A stretch of 64,000 bases of DNA from DATKWD01 sp963704815. GTDB taxonomy: Bacteria; Actinomycetota; Acidimicrobiia; Acidimicrobiales; Salinilacustritrichaceae. The position numbers were made by a program, and so were the translations under genes. Shown piece after piece: positions 33,542 to 42,467 of this stretch. The DNA is taken from the NCBI GenBank assembly GCA_963704815.1, contig CAVPHU010000002.1, positions 1 to 64,000 of the forward strand, read 5' to 3'. The stretch's first letter is position 1; every line of letters begins with the position of its first letter. Below the pieces are notes generated by a model. The model saw only the letters and a program-made list of their open reading frames with translations, searched no databases and was not told the DNA's origin.

Positions 33542-35764
33542 TCAGAAAGAGTCGATGATGGCGTTGAGCGTGGGGCTGGGACGCATGGCGGCGACGGCTG
33601 CGTCCTCGTCGGGCAGGTAGTAGCCGCCGATGTCCATGGGGGGACCCTGGACCTCGATCAGCTCGGCTGCGATGGCATCCTCGCTTGCCGCGAGCGCCTC
33701 GGCGAGTGGGGCGAACCGCGCCGCGAGGTCGGCGTCGTCGGTCTGCGCCGCAAGCGCCTGCGCCCAGTACAGGGCGAGGTAGAACTGGCTGCCGCGGTTG
33801 TCGATCTCGTTGACCTTGCGTGAGGGCGACCTGCCCGTCTCGAGCAGCTTGGCCGTCGCATCGTCGAGCGTGGCGCCGAGCACACGTGCCTGGGCGTTGC
33901 CCGTGACCGCGGCGTAGTGGTCGAGCGACACGGCCAGCGCCAGGAACTCGCCGAGCGAGTCCCACCGCAGGTGGTTCTCCTTGTTGAACTGCTGCACGTG
34001 CTTGGGTGCCGAGCCGCCGGCACCGGTCTCGAACAGGCCGCCACCGTTGAGCAGCGGGACGATCGAGAGCATCTTGGCGCTCGTGCCCACCTCGAGGATC
34101 GGGAACAGGTCGGTCAGGTAGTCGCGCAGCACGTTGCCGGTCACCGAGATGGTGTCCTCGCCGCGCCGGACGCGCTCGAGGGTGAAGTTCGTGGCGTCGA
34201 CGACGTTCATGATCTCGACCTGGAGACCGTCGGTGTCGTGATCGGCGAGGTAGGCGCGGACCTTGGCGATCAACTCGGCGTCGTGGGCTCGCGTCTCGTC
34301 GAGCCAGAAGACCGCCGGGCTCCCGGTGGCCCGCGCTCGGGTCACGGCCAGCTTCACCCAGTCGCGGATGGCGTCGTCCTTGGTCTGGCACATGCGCCAG
34401 AGGTCGCCCTCGGCCACGTCGTGTTCGAGCACGGTCGTTCCCGAGGCGTCGACCACCCGGACCGAACCGGGTCCGGCCATCTCGAAGGTCTTGTCGTGGC
34501 TGCCGTACTCCTCGGCCTTGCGGGCCATGAGGCCGACGTTGGGAACCGTGCCCATCGTGGTCGGGTCGAAGGCGCCGTTGGCCTTGCAGTCCTCGACGAC
34601 GGCGTCGTAGAGCCCCGCATAGCTGCTGTCGGGGATGGTGATCTTGGTGTCCTGTTGCTCCCCGGCCGGGTTCCACATCTGCCCGGAGGTTCGGATCATC
34701 GCCGGGATCGAGGCGTCGATGATGATGTCGCTCGGCACGTGGAGGTTGGTGATGCCGCGATCGGAGTCGACCATGGCCAGGTCGGGGCCCTGTTCGAGCG
34801 CGACATCGATGGCGGCTTCGATGTCGGCCCGCACATCGGCGGGAACCTTGTCGAGGGAAGCGATCACGTCGCCGAACCCGTCACGCACGTTGGCACCGGC
34901 TTCGGTCAGGAGGTCGCCGAACTGCTCGAACACGTCGGCGAAGTAGGTGGTGACCGCGTGCCCGAAGATGATGGGATCCGAGACCTTCATCATCGTTGCC
35001 TTCATGTGCAGCGAGAACAGGACACCGTTCGCCTTGGCATCGGCGACCTGCGCGGCCAGGAAGTCGAGCAGCGCCTGCTTGTGCATGACCGCCGCGTCGA
35101 CGACCTCGCCCGCCTCGATGGCCAACGCGTCCTTCAACACCGTGACCGTTCCGTCGTCCGCGACGTGCTCGATCCTGATGTCCTGGGCCGTCTCGAACGT
35201 GACCGACTTCTCGGTCGTGCGGAAGTCGCCACCGTCCATCGTCGCAACGTGCGTCTTCGAGTCGGGCGACCAGGCACCCATCGGGTGGGGATTGTTCCGT
35301 GCGAACTGCTTCACTGGCATCGGCGCCCGTCGGTCCGAGTTGCCCTGACGCAGCACGGGGTTGACGGCGCTGCCCATGGCACCGGCGAAACGCGCCTTGG
35401 CATCGACCTCCTCGGGGGTCGACGGCTCGTCGGGGTAGTCGGGGATGGCGTACCCGGCGGCCTGGAGCTCCTTCACTGCAGCCCGCATCTGCGGAACCGA
35501 GGCGCTGATGTTCGGAAGCTTGATGATGTTCGCCTCCGGTCGGGTGGCCAGTTCGCCGAGCTCGGCGAGGGCATCGTTCACCCGCTGGTCAGCGGGGAGC
35601 AGGTCGTTGAACTGGGCGAGGATCCGCCCGGTGAGGCTGATGTCGCGGGTCTCCACCGACACCCCGGCCGCCCCCGCGATGGCATTCACGATCGGCAGGA
35701 ACGACCGAGTGGCCAACGCCGGTGCCTCGTCGGTGTGGGTGTAGATGATCGTCGAGTCAGTCAA
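33542..35764 (-). CDS. icd: NADP-dependent isocitrate dehydrogenase, monomeric type
   Basis: A 740-residue enzyme of full length for the monomeric IDH family, unrelated in size to the dimeric 400-residue type. Recognisable blocks are STIIYTHTDEAPALAT at the start, LPNISASVPQM, NSDRRAPMPVKQFARNNPH, SLHMKATMMKVSDPI, RGSQFYLALYWAQALAAQ and GYYLPDEDA near the end. It catalyses isocitrate to 2-oxoglutarate with NADPH in the TCA cycle. It diverges from a flavoprotein gene and is probably expressed from its own promoter. Confidence 0.97.
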   Translation of the reverse strand: MTDSTIIYTHTDEAPALATRSFLPIVNAIAGAAGVSVETRDISLTGRILAQFNDLLPADQRVNDALAELGELATRPEANIIKLPNISASVPQMRAAVKELQAAGYAIPDYPDEPSTPEEVDAKARFAGAMGSAVNPVLRQGNSDRRAPMPVKQFARNNPHPMGAWSPDSKTHVATMDGGDFRTTEKSVTFETAQDIRIEHVADDGTVTVLKDALAIEAGEVVDAAVMHKQALLDFLAAQVADAKANGVLFSLHMKATMMKVSDPIIFGHAVTTYFADVFEQFGDLLTEAGANVRDGFGDVIASLDKVPADVRADIEAAIDVALEQGPDLAMVDSDRGITNLHVPSDIIIDASIPAMIRTSGQMWNPAGEQQDTKITIPDSSYAGLYDAVVEDCKANGAFDPTTMGTVPNVGLMARKAEEYGSHDKTFEMAGPGSVRVVDASGTTVLEHDVAEGDLWRMCQTKDDAIRDWVKLAVTRARATGSPAVFWLDETRAHDAELIAKVRAYLADHDTDGLQVEIMNVVDATNFTLERVRRGEDTISVTGNVLRDYLTDLFPILEVGTSAKMLSIVPLLNGGGLFETGAGGSAPKHVQQFNKENHLRWDSLGEFLALAVSLDHYAAVTGNAQARVLGATLDDATAKLLETGRSPSRKVNEIDNRGSQFYLALYWAQALAAQTDDADLAARFAPLAEALAASEDAIAAELIEVQGPPMDIGGYYLPDEDAAVAAMRPSPTLNAIIDSF

Positions 35765-35858
35765 GACGTTCCGTTTCGCTTCGGTGGGTGGTCGAGAACG
35801 GGGGCAAACCTATCGACCGATCGCAGGTGATCGAGACCCCGCGTGGGACGATGGGCCG

Positions 35859-37289
35859 ATGAACGGCGGGTCTCACACTGACGCGGTCGTGGTCGGATCC
35901 GGCCCCAATGGGCTGGCCGCCGCCATCACCATGGCGCAGGCCGGGGTCGGCGTTCACGTGATCGAGGCCGCCGACACCATCGGCGGGGGCACCCGGAGTG
36001 CCGAGCTCACCCTGCCCGGCCTCACCCACGACGTGTGCTCGGCGTTCCACCCCTTCGGTCTGGCGTCGCGCTTCTTCGCATCGCTGCCCCTCGCCGATCA
36101 CGGGCTCGAGTGGGCCTGGCCCGCCATCGCGCTGGCCCACCCGCTCGACGGCGGTCGGATCGGACTCATGTACCAGTCCATCGACGAGACCGCCGGAGCG
36201 ATGGGCCACGACGGTGATCGTTGGCGATCGACGTTCGGTCCGCTCGCCGATCGCTTCCTTGCGTTGTCGAGCGACGTCCTCCGTCCGCTGATCCGGTTCC
36301 CAAACCATCCGATCATCCTCGCCCGGTTCGGACTCCGCGCCGGCCTGTCGGCGTCGTCGCTCGCCCGACGCTTTCGCAGCGACGAGACCCGGGCATTGTG
36401 GGCCGGGACCGCGGCCCACGTGTTTCGTCCGCTCGGCCGGCCCTTCACGGCGGCCGCCGGCACGATGCTCACCGCAGCCGGACACGCCGTCGGCTGGCCG
36501 GTGGCCGTGGGTGGGTCGCAGCGCATCGCCGATGCCATGGCCTCGCTTCTCACCGAGCTGGGCGGGACCATCGAGACCGGCCGCCGGGTCGGGTCGCTCG
36601 ACGAACTCGGTGATCCACGGGTCGTGTTGCTCGACACGTCGCCGTCGGCCGCCGTCGGGCTGATGGGCGACCGGCTTCCCTCCGCCGGCCGCAAGGCGTT
36701 CCGGGCCTTCAAGCACGGCCCCGCCGCGTTCAAGGTCGATCTGGCGGTCGAAGGCGGGATCCCCTGGACCCGACCCGAGGCCGGCCGAGCCGGAACCGTG
36801 CATCTCGGCGGCACGATCGAGGAGATCTGCGCTGCCGAACACGACGTCACCCGCGGCGTGATGCCCCGCCGGCCGTTCGTGCTCGTCGGCCAGCAGGCCG
36901 TGTGCGATCCGAGTCGCGCCCGCGGCGACGTGCAGCCCATCTGGGCCTACGCCCACGTGCCGGCCAGGCACGACGTCGACGTGACCGACGTCGTGATCGG
37001 CCAGATCGAGCGGTTCGCGCCCGGAACCCGTGACCGGGTCGTCGCCCAGCACACGATGACGCCGGCCGATCTCGAGGCGAGCAACCCGAACTACGTCGGC
37101 GGCGACATCGCCGGTGGCGCCAACTCGCTCAAGCAGCTCGTGTTCCGTCCCCGGCGCGGCCTCGATCCCTATGCCACCGGTGCCGACGGCGTCTACCTCT
37201 GCTCGGCATCCACGCCGCCCGGGGGTGGCGTCCACGGCATGTGCGGCCACTTCGCCGCCAAGTCCGCGCTCGCCCACCTCGGCGTCTGA
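35859..37289 (+). CDS. Phytoene-desaturase-like NAD(P)/FAD-dependent oxidoreductase
   Basis: A 476-residue flavoprotein of the COG1233 (CrtI/retinol-saturase-like) group. The N-terminal FAD motif is AVVVGSGPNGLAAAITMA, followed by GGGTRSAEL. The C-terminal FAD contact region is YLCSASTPPGGGVHGMCG. No other carotenoid gene lies nearby, so a general lipid or carotenoid redox role is only family-based. The ATG is chosen because it is followed directly by the FAD fold. A 51-bp palindrome begins 10 bases after its stop. Confidence 0.9.
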   Translation: MNGGSHTDAVVVGSGPNGLAAAITMAQAGVGVHVIEAADTIGGGTRSAELTLPGLTHDVCSAFHPFGLASRFFASLPLADHGLEWAWPAIALAHPLDGGRIGLMYQSIDETAGAMGHDGDRWRSTFGPLADRFLALSSDVLRPLIRFPNHPIILARFGLRAGLSASSLARRFRSDETRALWAGTAAHVFRPLGRPFTAAAGTMLTAAGHAVGWPVAVGGSQRIADAMASLLTELGGTIETGRRVGSLDELGDPRVVLLDTSPSAAVGLMGDRLPSAGRKAFRAFKHGPAAFKVDLAVEGGIPWTRPEAGRAGTVHLGGTIEEICAAEHDVTRGVMPRRPFVLVGQQAVCDPSRARGDVQPIWAYAHVPARHDVDVTDVVIGQIERFAPGTRDRVVAQHTMTPADLEASNPNYVGGDIAGGANSLKQLVFRPRRGLDPYATGADGVYLCSASTPPGGGVHGMCGHFAAKSALAHLGV

Positions 37290-37298
37290 CCCCACCCG

Positions 37299-37349
37299 GA
37301 TTCTCTGCTGCTGAATGACCACACGGTGGTCACTCAGCAGCAAGGAATC
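37299..37349. repeat. 51-bp palindromic intergenic element, copy 3
   Basis: The left arm GATTCTCTGCTGCTGAATG then ACCAC is paired with GTGGTCACTCAGCAGC then AAGGAATC. It shows about eight differences from copy 1 over 51 bases, and several are compensated so that the stem is kept. It lies between convergent genes and its last two bases overlap the stop codon of the dimethylformamidase-like gene. Confidence 0.85.
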
Positions 37350-38877
37350 AGGTGCTGAGATGGGTGAGGAGGTTCCTGGTGATCTGTTCGATCTCGGGGC
37401 TCTTGCCGTCGAGGCCGTGCGCCCAGTCGGTGCTCCCCGACGTCACCACCGTGCCGCCGCCGTCGGGGGCCACGTAGGTGCCGAGCACGGCATGGCCATG
37501 GGCGAGTCGCTGCGCGGCCTCGGGTGATCGGTCGTCGAACACCCGGGCCGCGATGAACTCGAGCTCGGAAGGTTCGTTCGGCGCCGGCGGGCGGGCCGCG
37601 GTCGTGCGGGTGAAGTGGGCGGCGGGGGCCGTGCCGAGGATCTCGAAATCGGCTGGTGTGCCGTCGGAGCCGGTCGGTACCGGCAAGCCGTCGACGGTGG
37701 TGAAGTCGCAGCCGTCGCACTCGTAGCCGACCACGGTGGACGCGCTGCCGATCAGGTCGCCGTAGTCGAGGCCGGTTCCGTCGAACAGCCAGTGGTCGGC
37801 CCGATGCAGCGTGTAGCCGCCGGCACCTCGTGTGGCGCGCTTGCCGATGCGGTGGTAGCCGCCGCGGGCGAAGCTGACGCCGGTCATCCGGTTCTCGGGC
37901 CGGCCGATCAGGTGGTCGGACCAGATGCTGGTCAGCTCGCCGATGCGTCCGGTGTCGTAGACCGGGTCCTGCTTCAGCTGACCCTTGTAGCCGACCATGG
38001 TGGCGGCCGGTCCCTCGGGCGTGTGGTCCTCCATCCGGACCTGCCAGAACGACGTGTTGCCAGACAGGAACGCTGCGTTCCCACCGCGGGCGATGAAGTC
38101 CTCGACGGTGTCGCGCATCGGGCCCGACCAGTACTCGTCGTGTCCGACCGAGAGGTAGAGGCGGTACGAGTCGGCGCCATGGTCGGCGAGTAGGCCGGGG
38201 TGGTCTTCGAGGTCGGCGTTGGTGACGACGTCGACGGCGAACCCCTCACGCTCGGCCCACGCGAGGAACGGGAGTTCCCAGTCGGGCCAGCCCGCCGATC
38301 CGGCATAGGGCGACAGGTGGTGCCGGCGGATGTAGCCGACGTGGGCGTTCATGTCGGGGTCGGGCGGGTTGGTGGTGGCGACCCGCCGACCGGCACCTGC
38401 GGGCTTGTGCAGGTAGCCGGGTGACATCGGCCGCTCGAGTGACACCGATGTTCCGCCGGTGTAGAGGTTGCGCCCGCCGAAGTCGTTGTAGGCGTGCCAC
38501 GTGTTGGTGGCCAGAGCCAACAGAATCTTCGCCGTGGGTGCGCCGACCTTCGGCCTGACCACGAAGAACGCCCGGCTCTCACGGCGCTTGCCGTCGATCT
38601 CGGCGCTCAGCAGGACCTCGTGGTAGCCCGACGGCCATTCGCCCACGTCGATCGTCGCAGCGACCGGCCAGGCGCAGCCGTCGGCGTGCGCACCGGTGGG
38701 TACCGGGTGGTCGCCGGCATCGACCGTGTCGGTGTGCACGACCGATCGGCGCCGTGCCACGTGAGCCACCTCGACCTCGACCGGAGCGCCATTGGGCGAC
38801 GACAGATGCAGGTCGATGCGGCCGCCCGCTTCGACCGTCTGAGGCCAGCAGTACCCGTGCACGGTGCGGAACGCCAT
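37348..38877 (-). CDS. N,N-dimethylformamidase beta-subunit-like protein
   Basis: A 509-residue protein that matches the large-subunit domain of N,N-dimethylformamidase (NTWHAYNDFGGRNLYTGG, LYLSVGHDEYWSGPMRDTVE, GGNAAFLSGNTSFWQVRME). The N-terminal 100 residues form a beta-rich region. Dimethylformamidase hydrolyses DMF to dimethylamine and formate. Many homologues have no tested activity and the small alpha subunit is missing here, so the substrate is uncertain. It stands alone, downstream of the FAH gene on the same strand. Confidence 0.8.
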   Translation of the reverse strand: MAFRTVHGYCWPQTVEAGGRIDLHLSSPNGAPVEVEVAHVARRRSVVHTDTVDAGDHPVPTGAHADGCAWPVAATIDVGEWPSGYHEVLLSAEIDGKRRESRAFFVVRPKVGAPTAKILLALATNTWHAYNDFGGRNLYTGGTSVSLERPMSPGYLHKPAGAGRRVATTNPPDPDMNAHVGYIRRHHLSPYAGSAGWPDWELPFLAWAEREGFAVDVVTNADLEDHPGLLADHGADSYRLYLSVGHDEYWSGPMRDTVEDFIARGGNAAFLSGNTSFWQVRMEDHTPEGPAATMVGYKGQLKQDPVYDTGRIGELTSIWSDHLIGRPENRMTGVSFARGGYHRIGKRATRGAGGYTLHRADHWLFDGTGLDYGDLIGSASTVVGYECDGCDFTTVDGLPVPTGSDGTPADFEILGTAPAAHFTRTTAARPPAPNEPSELEFIAARVFDDRSPEAAQRLAHGHAVLGTYVAPDGGGTVVTSGSTDWAHGLDGKSPEIEQITRNLLTHLST

Positions 38878-38923
38878 GGCCGCGGAACCTATCGGTCTAC
38901 GGTCACGGAGGGGTCAGGTCGGC

Positions 38924-39760
38924 TCAGCGACAGACGTTGCGGAGCTCTCCCACCCCGCCGATCGAGGTCTCGATCACGTCGCCGGGCGCGAGGAACTGCA
39001 GCTTCGAGGCGCCGACCCCGTCGGGGGTCCCGGTGAAGATGAGATCGCCGGGGTACAGGGTGAGGATCGATGACAGGTACTCGATCAGGGTCGGGACGTC
39101 GAAGATGAGGCTCGCCGTGCTGGACGACTGACGTGCCTCGCCGTTGACCCGGCACTCGATCGGGATGGCGTCGCGGTCCTCGAGCAGGTCGGTCGACACG
39201 ATCACAGGACCGAGCGGGCCGTAGGTGTCTCGTGACTTGCCCAGGTCGAAGTGCGGTGGCTTGGCCGCGAACTGCAGGGCGCGGTCCGAGATGTCCTGTC
39301 CGCCGGTCACGCCGGCCACGTGGTCCCATGCGTCGCCGGCCGCGATGTCGCGTCCGGTGGTCCCGATCACCACGACCATCTCGGCCTCGTAGTCGGCTGC
39401 CTCGGAGTTGAGGACGACGTCGTCGTCGGCGCCGACGATGCAGCCGGGGAACTTGGTGAACACGAGCGGGACCTCGGGCAGCTCCATCGACGACTCAGCG
39501 GCGTGGTCGGCGTAGTTGAGACCGATGGCGTAGACGCTGCGAGGTGCCGGCACCGGCGGTCCCGATTCGATGTCGGCGATTGCGCCGGCCGGCTCGAGGT
39601 CGGCGAGGCCGGCGGCGACCTCGTGCAGGTCGGCGTGTCGCGCAACCGCGGTCATCGGATCCGATGTGAACGAGCCGCCGCCGGCGGCCTCGAGGTCGTA
39701 GTAGTTCCCGGCGTCGACGAGCGCGGCTCGACCGTCGATGGTGGCAAGGCGAAATCCCAT
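38924..39760 (-). CDS. Fumarylacetoacetate hydrolase family protein
   Basis: A 278-residue FAH-fold enzyme. The metal-binding triad is in DYEAEMVVVIG and in GVTGGQDISDR, and the C-terminal block is ILTLYPGDLIFTGTPDGVG. The family includes C-C hydrolases and decarboxylases of meta-cleavage pathways. It forms an operon with the TetR gene (23 bases apart) and diverges from dioxygenase and hydroxylase genes, so it probably acts on a ring-cleavage product (inference). Confidence 0.93.
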   Translation of the reverse strand: MGFRLATIDGRAALVDAGNYYDLEAAGGGSFTSDPMTAVARHADLHEVAAGLADLEPAGAIADIESGPPVPAPRSVYAIGLNYADHAAESSMELPEVPLVFTKFPGCIVGADDDVVLNSEAADYEAEMVVVIGTTGRDIAAGDAWDHVAGVTGGQDISDRALQFAAKPPHFDLGKSRDTYGPLGPVIVSTDLLEDRDAIPIECRVNGEARQSSSTASLIFDVPTLIEYLSSILTLYPGDLIFTGTPDGVGASKLQFLAPGDVIETSIGGVGELRNVCR

Positions 39761-39783
39761 GGAAGCTCCTCGGGGTGGGTGGG

Positions 39784-40416
39784 TCAGGTTCGGGCGGGAA
39801 GGAACATGGCGACGAGTGCGTCGGCGTGAGCCGCCACGACGTCGGCGTCGGTCGGCTCGATGCCGAAGAGCATGCGTGCCTCGGGCGCGTTGGCATGAAG
39901 CAGCGCCGACGCCCCGATCAGCAGGTGGTAGACGAGCGAGCGGGGGACCGGCGCCGCCTCGCCGGCGGCGACGACCTCGTCCCACAGGTCGAGCAGGGGA
40001 ACCGCACGGGACCGGAGGTGGGTGTCGACCAGCCACTCGAGTCGGGGGCTGGTGACGGTGGCCTCGTGCATCATGATCCGGTTCAGCTCGGGCCGCACGG
40101 CCGCGAACTCGACCAATGCCCGGATCACGGCCGCGAACTGGTCTTTCGCCGAGGCGTTCTCGAGCGGCGGGATCAAGTCGTCGAGATCGGCCAGCAGGCG
40201 CTCGACCGTCGCCATCCACAACGCCTCCTTCGAATCGAAGTGGTAGTTGATCTGCGGCTGGTGGGCGTCGGCGCGTCGGGCGATGGCTCGGGTCGAGGCC
40301 CCGTCGAACCCCGACGCCGCGAACTCGATCAGTGCCGAGTCGATGAGCCGACCGCGCAGCGCCGACGTGGCGCGGTCGCGCTGGCCGGTCGGGGCATCGG
40401 GGGTTGACAGGCTCAT
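39784..40416 (-). CDS. TetR family transcriptional regulator
   Basis: A 210-residue repressor-type regulator. The helix-turn-helix covers residues 22-70 (LIDSALIEFAASGFDGASTR, ADAHQPQINYHFDSKEALW). The rest is a helical ligand-binding and dimerisation domain. Three bases upstream of its start is a perfect 9+9 palindrome (40419-40445), so it most likely controls itself, the FAH gene and the divergent catabolic operon. Confidence 0.95.
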   Translation of the reverse strand: MSLSTPDAPTGQRDRATSALRGRLIDSALIEFAASGFDGASTRAIARRADAHQPQINYHFDSKEALWMATVERLLADLDDLIPPLENASAKDQFAAVIRALVEFAAVRPELNRIMMHEATVTSPRLEWLVDTHLRSRAVPLLDLWDEVVAAGEAAPVPRSLVYHLLIGASALLHANAPEARMLFGIEPTDADVVAAHADALVAMFLPART

Positions 40417-40418
40417 GA

Positions 40419-40445
40419 TCGAATGATCATAGTGTTATCATTCGA
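40419..40445. promoter_or_regulatory. Palindromic operator between tetR and the dioxygenase operon
   Basis: TCGAATGAT (40419-40427) and ATCATTCGA (40437-40445) are perfect inverted repeats with a 9-base spacer, in an unusually AT-rich spot. Size and position are typical of a TetR-family operator covering both divergent promoters. Confidence 0.8.
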
Positions 40446-40464
40446 TATTGTAAAGGGAGCGTGC

Positions 40465-41013
40465 ATGGTCGACTCGTCGCCGAACGACACGATCGTCAAG
40501 CCAGCCAAGCTGGCCCACATCGTGCTGCGAACCGCAGACAAGGGGCGGCTCGCGAACTGGTGGATGACGGTGCTCGGCATGCGGGTGCAGCACGACGCCG
40601 GTTTCCTGTCGTTCCTCACCTACGACGACGAGCACCACCGCCTCGCCATCGTCGAGATGCCGGACATGCATCAGAACCAGCGCACGAGTGTGGGCCTCGA
40701 ACACATCGCCTTCACCTACGACAGTCTCGACGACCTGCTCGACACCTACGAGCGCCTCAAGGCCGAGGGCATCACGCCGATCGCTCCGATCAACCACGGG
40801 ATGACGCTGTCGCTCTACTACGCCGACCCCGACGGCAACCAGGTCGAGCTCCAGATCGACACGGCCAGCGTCGACGAAGCCAACGAGTTCATGCACAGCG
40901 AGGTGTTCGCAGCCAACCCGATCGGGGTGGTGTTCGATCCCGACGATCTCGTCGACCGGCGAAAGGCCGGCGAGTCGGTCGAGTCGCTCGTCGCCTACGT
41001 GCCGAAGTCCTGA
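40465..41013 (+). CDS. VOC family extradiol-dioxygenase-like protein
   Basis: A 182-residue protein of the vicinal-oxygen-chelate fold with two beta-alpha-beta-beta-beta modules. The likely 2-His-1-Glu metal site is H18 (AKLAHIVLRT), H80 (GLEHIAF) and E128 (GNQVELQID), as in type I extradiol dioxygenases, which open catechol rings next to the hydroxyls. It is shorter than two-domain enzymes, matching the small one-domain type. AAAGGGAG is a good Shine-Dalgarno. It lies just downstream of the operator and is followed by a flavin hydroxylase. Confidence 0.88.
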   Translation: MVDSSPNDTIVKPAKLAHIVLRTADKGRLANWWMTVLGMRVQHDAGFLSFLTYDDEHHRLAIVEMPDMHQNQRTSVGLEHIAFTYDSLDDLLDTYERLKAEGITPIAPINHGMTLSLYYADPDGNQVELQIDTASVDEANEFMHSEVFAANPIGVVFDPDDLVDRRKAGESVESLVAYVPKS

Positions 41014-41018
41014 AGCTC

Positions 41019-42467
41019 GTGGCGACCGACTGCGACGTCATCGTCGTCGGCTGTGGACCGGTCGGCGTGATGGCGTCGCTGCGCTGCGCACAGCAGGGCC
41101 TGCGCGTGATCGCGGTCGATCGATCGAGAGAGGTCTATCCCCACCCGCGAGCCATCGGCATGGACGACGAGATCCAGCGGGTGTTCCAGGCGGCCGGACT
41201 GATCGAGCGGCTCCGCGAGGTCTCGAGCCCGGTCGACGGAGCCGAGTTCGTCGACGTCGACGGCAACCGGCTGGTCGGCATCGACTTGCCACCGGGCGCC
41301 GTCGGGCCGCTCGGCCTGCCGCCGATCGTGATGTTCGAGCAGCCGCCCGTCGAGGCGTTCCTCCGCGAGGCAGCCGTCGAGGCCGGCGTCGACATGCGGC
41401 TCGGCATCGAGGCCACCGCGATCGAATCCGAACGTCCCTCGCTCACGATGCGCGCGGTCGAGGGTGGGAACGAGGCCGAACTGGCGGCGAAGTGGATCAT
41501 CGCCGCCGACGGCGCATCGAGCACCGTCCGACGACTCGTCGGCATCGATTTCGTCGACCAGGGCTTCGATCAGCAGTGGTTGGTGGTCGACGCCACGGCC
41601 CTCGCCGACGACTTCGACTTCCCGAGCGTCCCCACCCAGGTGTGCAGCCCCGAACGTGTCGTGACGCTGATCCCGGGCCACGAGAGCCGTCGGCGATGGG
41701 AGTTCCAGCTCCACGACGGCGAGATCCGGGCCGAGTTCGAGGATCCCGCGCGGATCGCCGAGCTGCTCGCCCCATGGGGCAGCCCCGACCAGATTCGGCT
41801 CGATCGCACGGCGGTCTATCGGTTTCATGCGCTCGTGGCCGAACGGTTCCGCGCCGGCAACGTCTTTCTCGCCGGCGACGCCGCGCACCAGATGCCACCG
41901 TTCAACGGGCAGGGCATGTGCTCGGGAATCCGTGATGCGCAGAACCTCGCCTGGAGACTCGCGATGGTTGCTCGTGGCCAGGCGACCGACACCCTCCTCG
42001 ACACCTACGACACCGAACGCCGCCCGCACTCGGCGCAGCAGGTCGAGCACTCGTCCGCCGCCGGAAAGCTGATCGACGCACTCGCCGCCGGCGTCGCGGC
42101 CGACACCGCCGCCGGCTACGGCGGCGACCGCCCGTTTCCGCACCTCGAGCACGGGCTGCTCGACGGAGCTCACCCAGCGGTCGGACGGCAGGTGCCGCAA
42201 CCGACGATCGACGGCGCACCCTTCGACGACCGTCTCGGCGATCACTTCACCCTGCTCGGCCGTCGGCCGATCGACCCCGGGCTGATGCGGTGGTGGTCCG
42301 ATCGGGGCGCCGACTCGCTCGTCGTCGAGGCCGGCCTCTTCGACGGTCTGCTCGAGGGCGACAACACGGTCATCGTCCGACCTGACCGCTACGTCGCCGC
42401 CGTCACCCACGACCTGGCCGCCACCTCGAGCAACCTCGCCCCCCACTTCGGAGCAACGTTCCCATGA
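41019..42467 (+). CDS. FAD-dependent aromatic hydroxylase (MhpA-like)
   Basis: A 482-residue group A flavoprotein monooxygenase. The FAD/NADPH fold begins CDVIVVGCGPVGVMAS (residues 5-20). The second FAD motif is FLAGDAAHQMPPFNGQGM with D287. It resembles 3-(3-hydroxyphenyl)propionate hydroxylase and would put a second hydroxyl on a phenol to make the catechol for the dioxygenase. The GTG start is five bases after the upstream stop; the stop overlaps the next ATG. Confidence 0.92.
   Translation: MATDCDVIVVGCGPVGVMASLRCAQQGLRVIAVDRSREVYPHPRAIGMDDEIQRVFQAAGLIERLREVSSPVDGAEFVDVDGNRLVGIDLPPGAVGPLGLPPIVMFEQPPVEAFLREAAVEAGVDMRLGIEATAIESERPSLTMRAVEGGNEAELAAKWIIAADGASSTVRRLVGIDFVDQGFDQQWLVVDATALADDFDFPSVPTQVCSPERVVTLIPGHESRRRWEFQLHDGEIRAEFEDPARIAELLAPWGSPDQIRLDRTAVYRFHALVAERFRAGNVFLAGDAAHQMPPFNGQGMCSGIRDAQNLAWRLAMVARGQATDTLLDTYDTERRPHSAQQVEHSSAAGKLIDALAAGVAADTAAGYGGDRPFPHLEHGLLDGAHPAVGRQVPQPTIDGAPFDDRLGDHFTLLGRRPIDPGLMRWWSDRGADSLVVEAGLFDGLLEGDNTVIVRPDRYVAAVTHDLAATSSNLAPHFGATFP

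Noticed and set aside
40461..42467. A 668-residue fusion of the dioxygenase region and the flavin hydroxylase
   Set aside because: The first part is out of frame with the dioxygenase. The hydroxylase has its own GTG at 41019.
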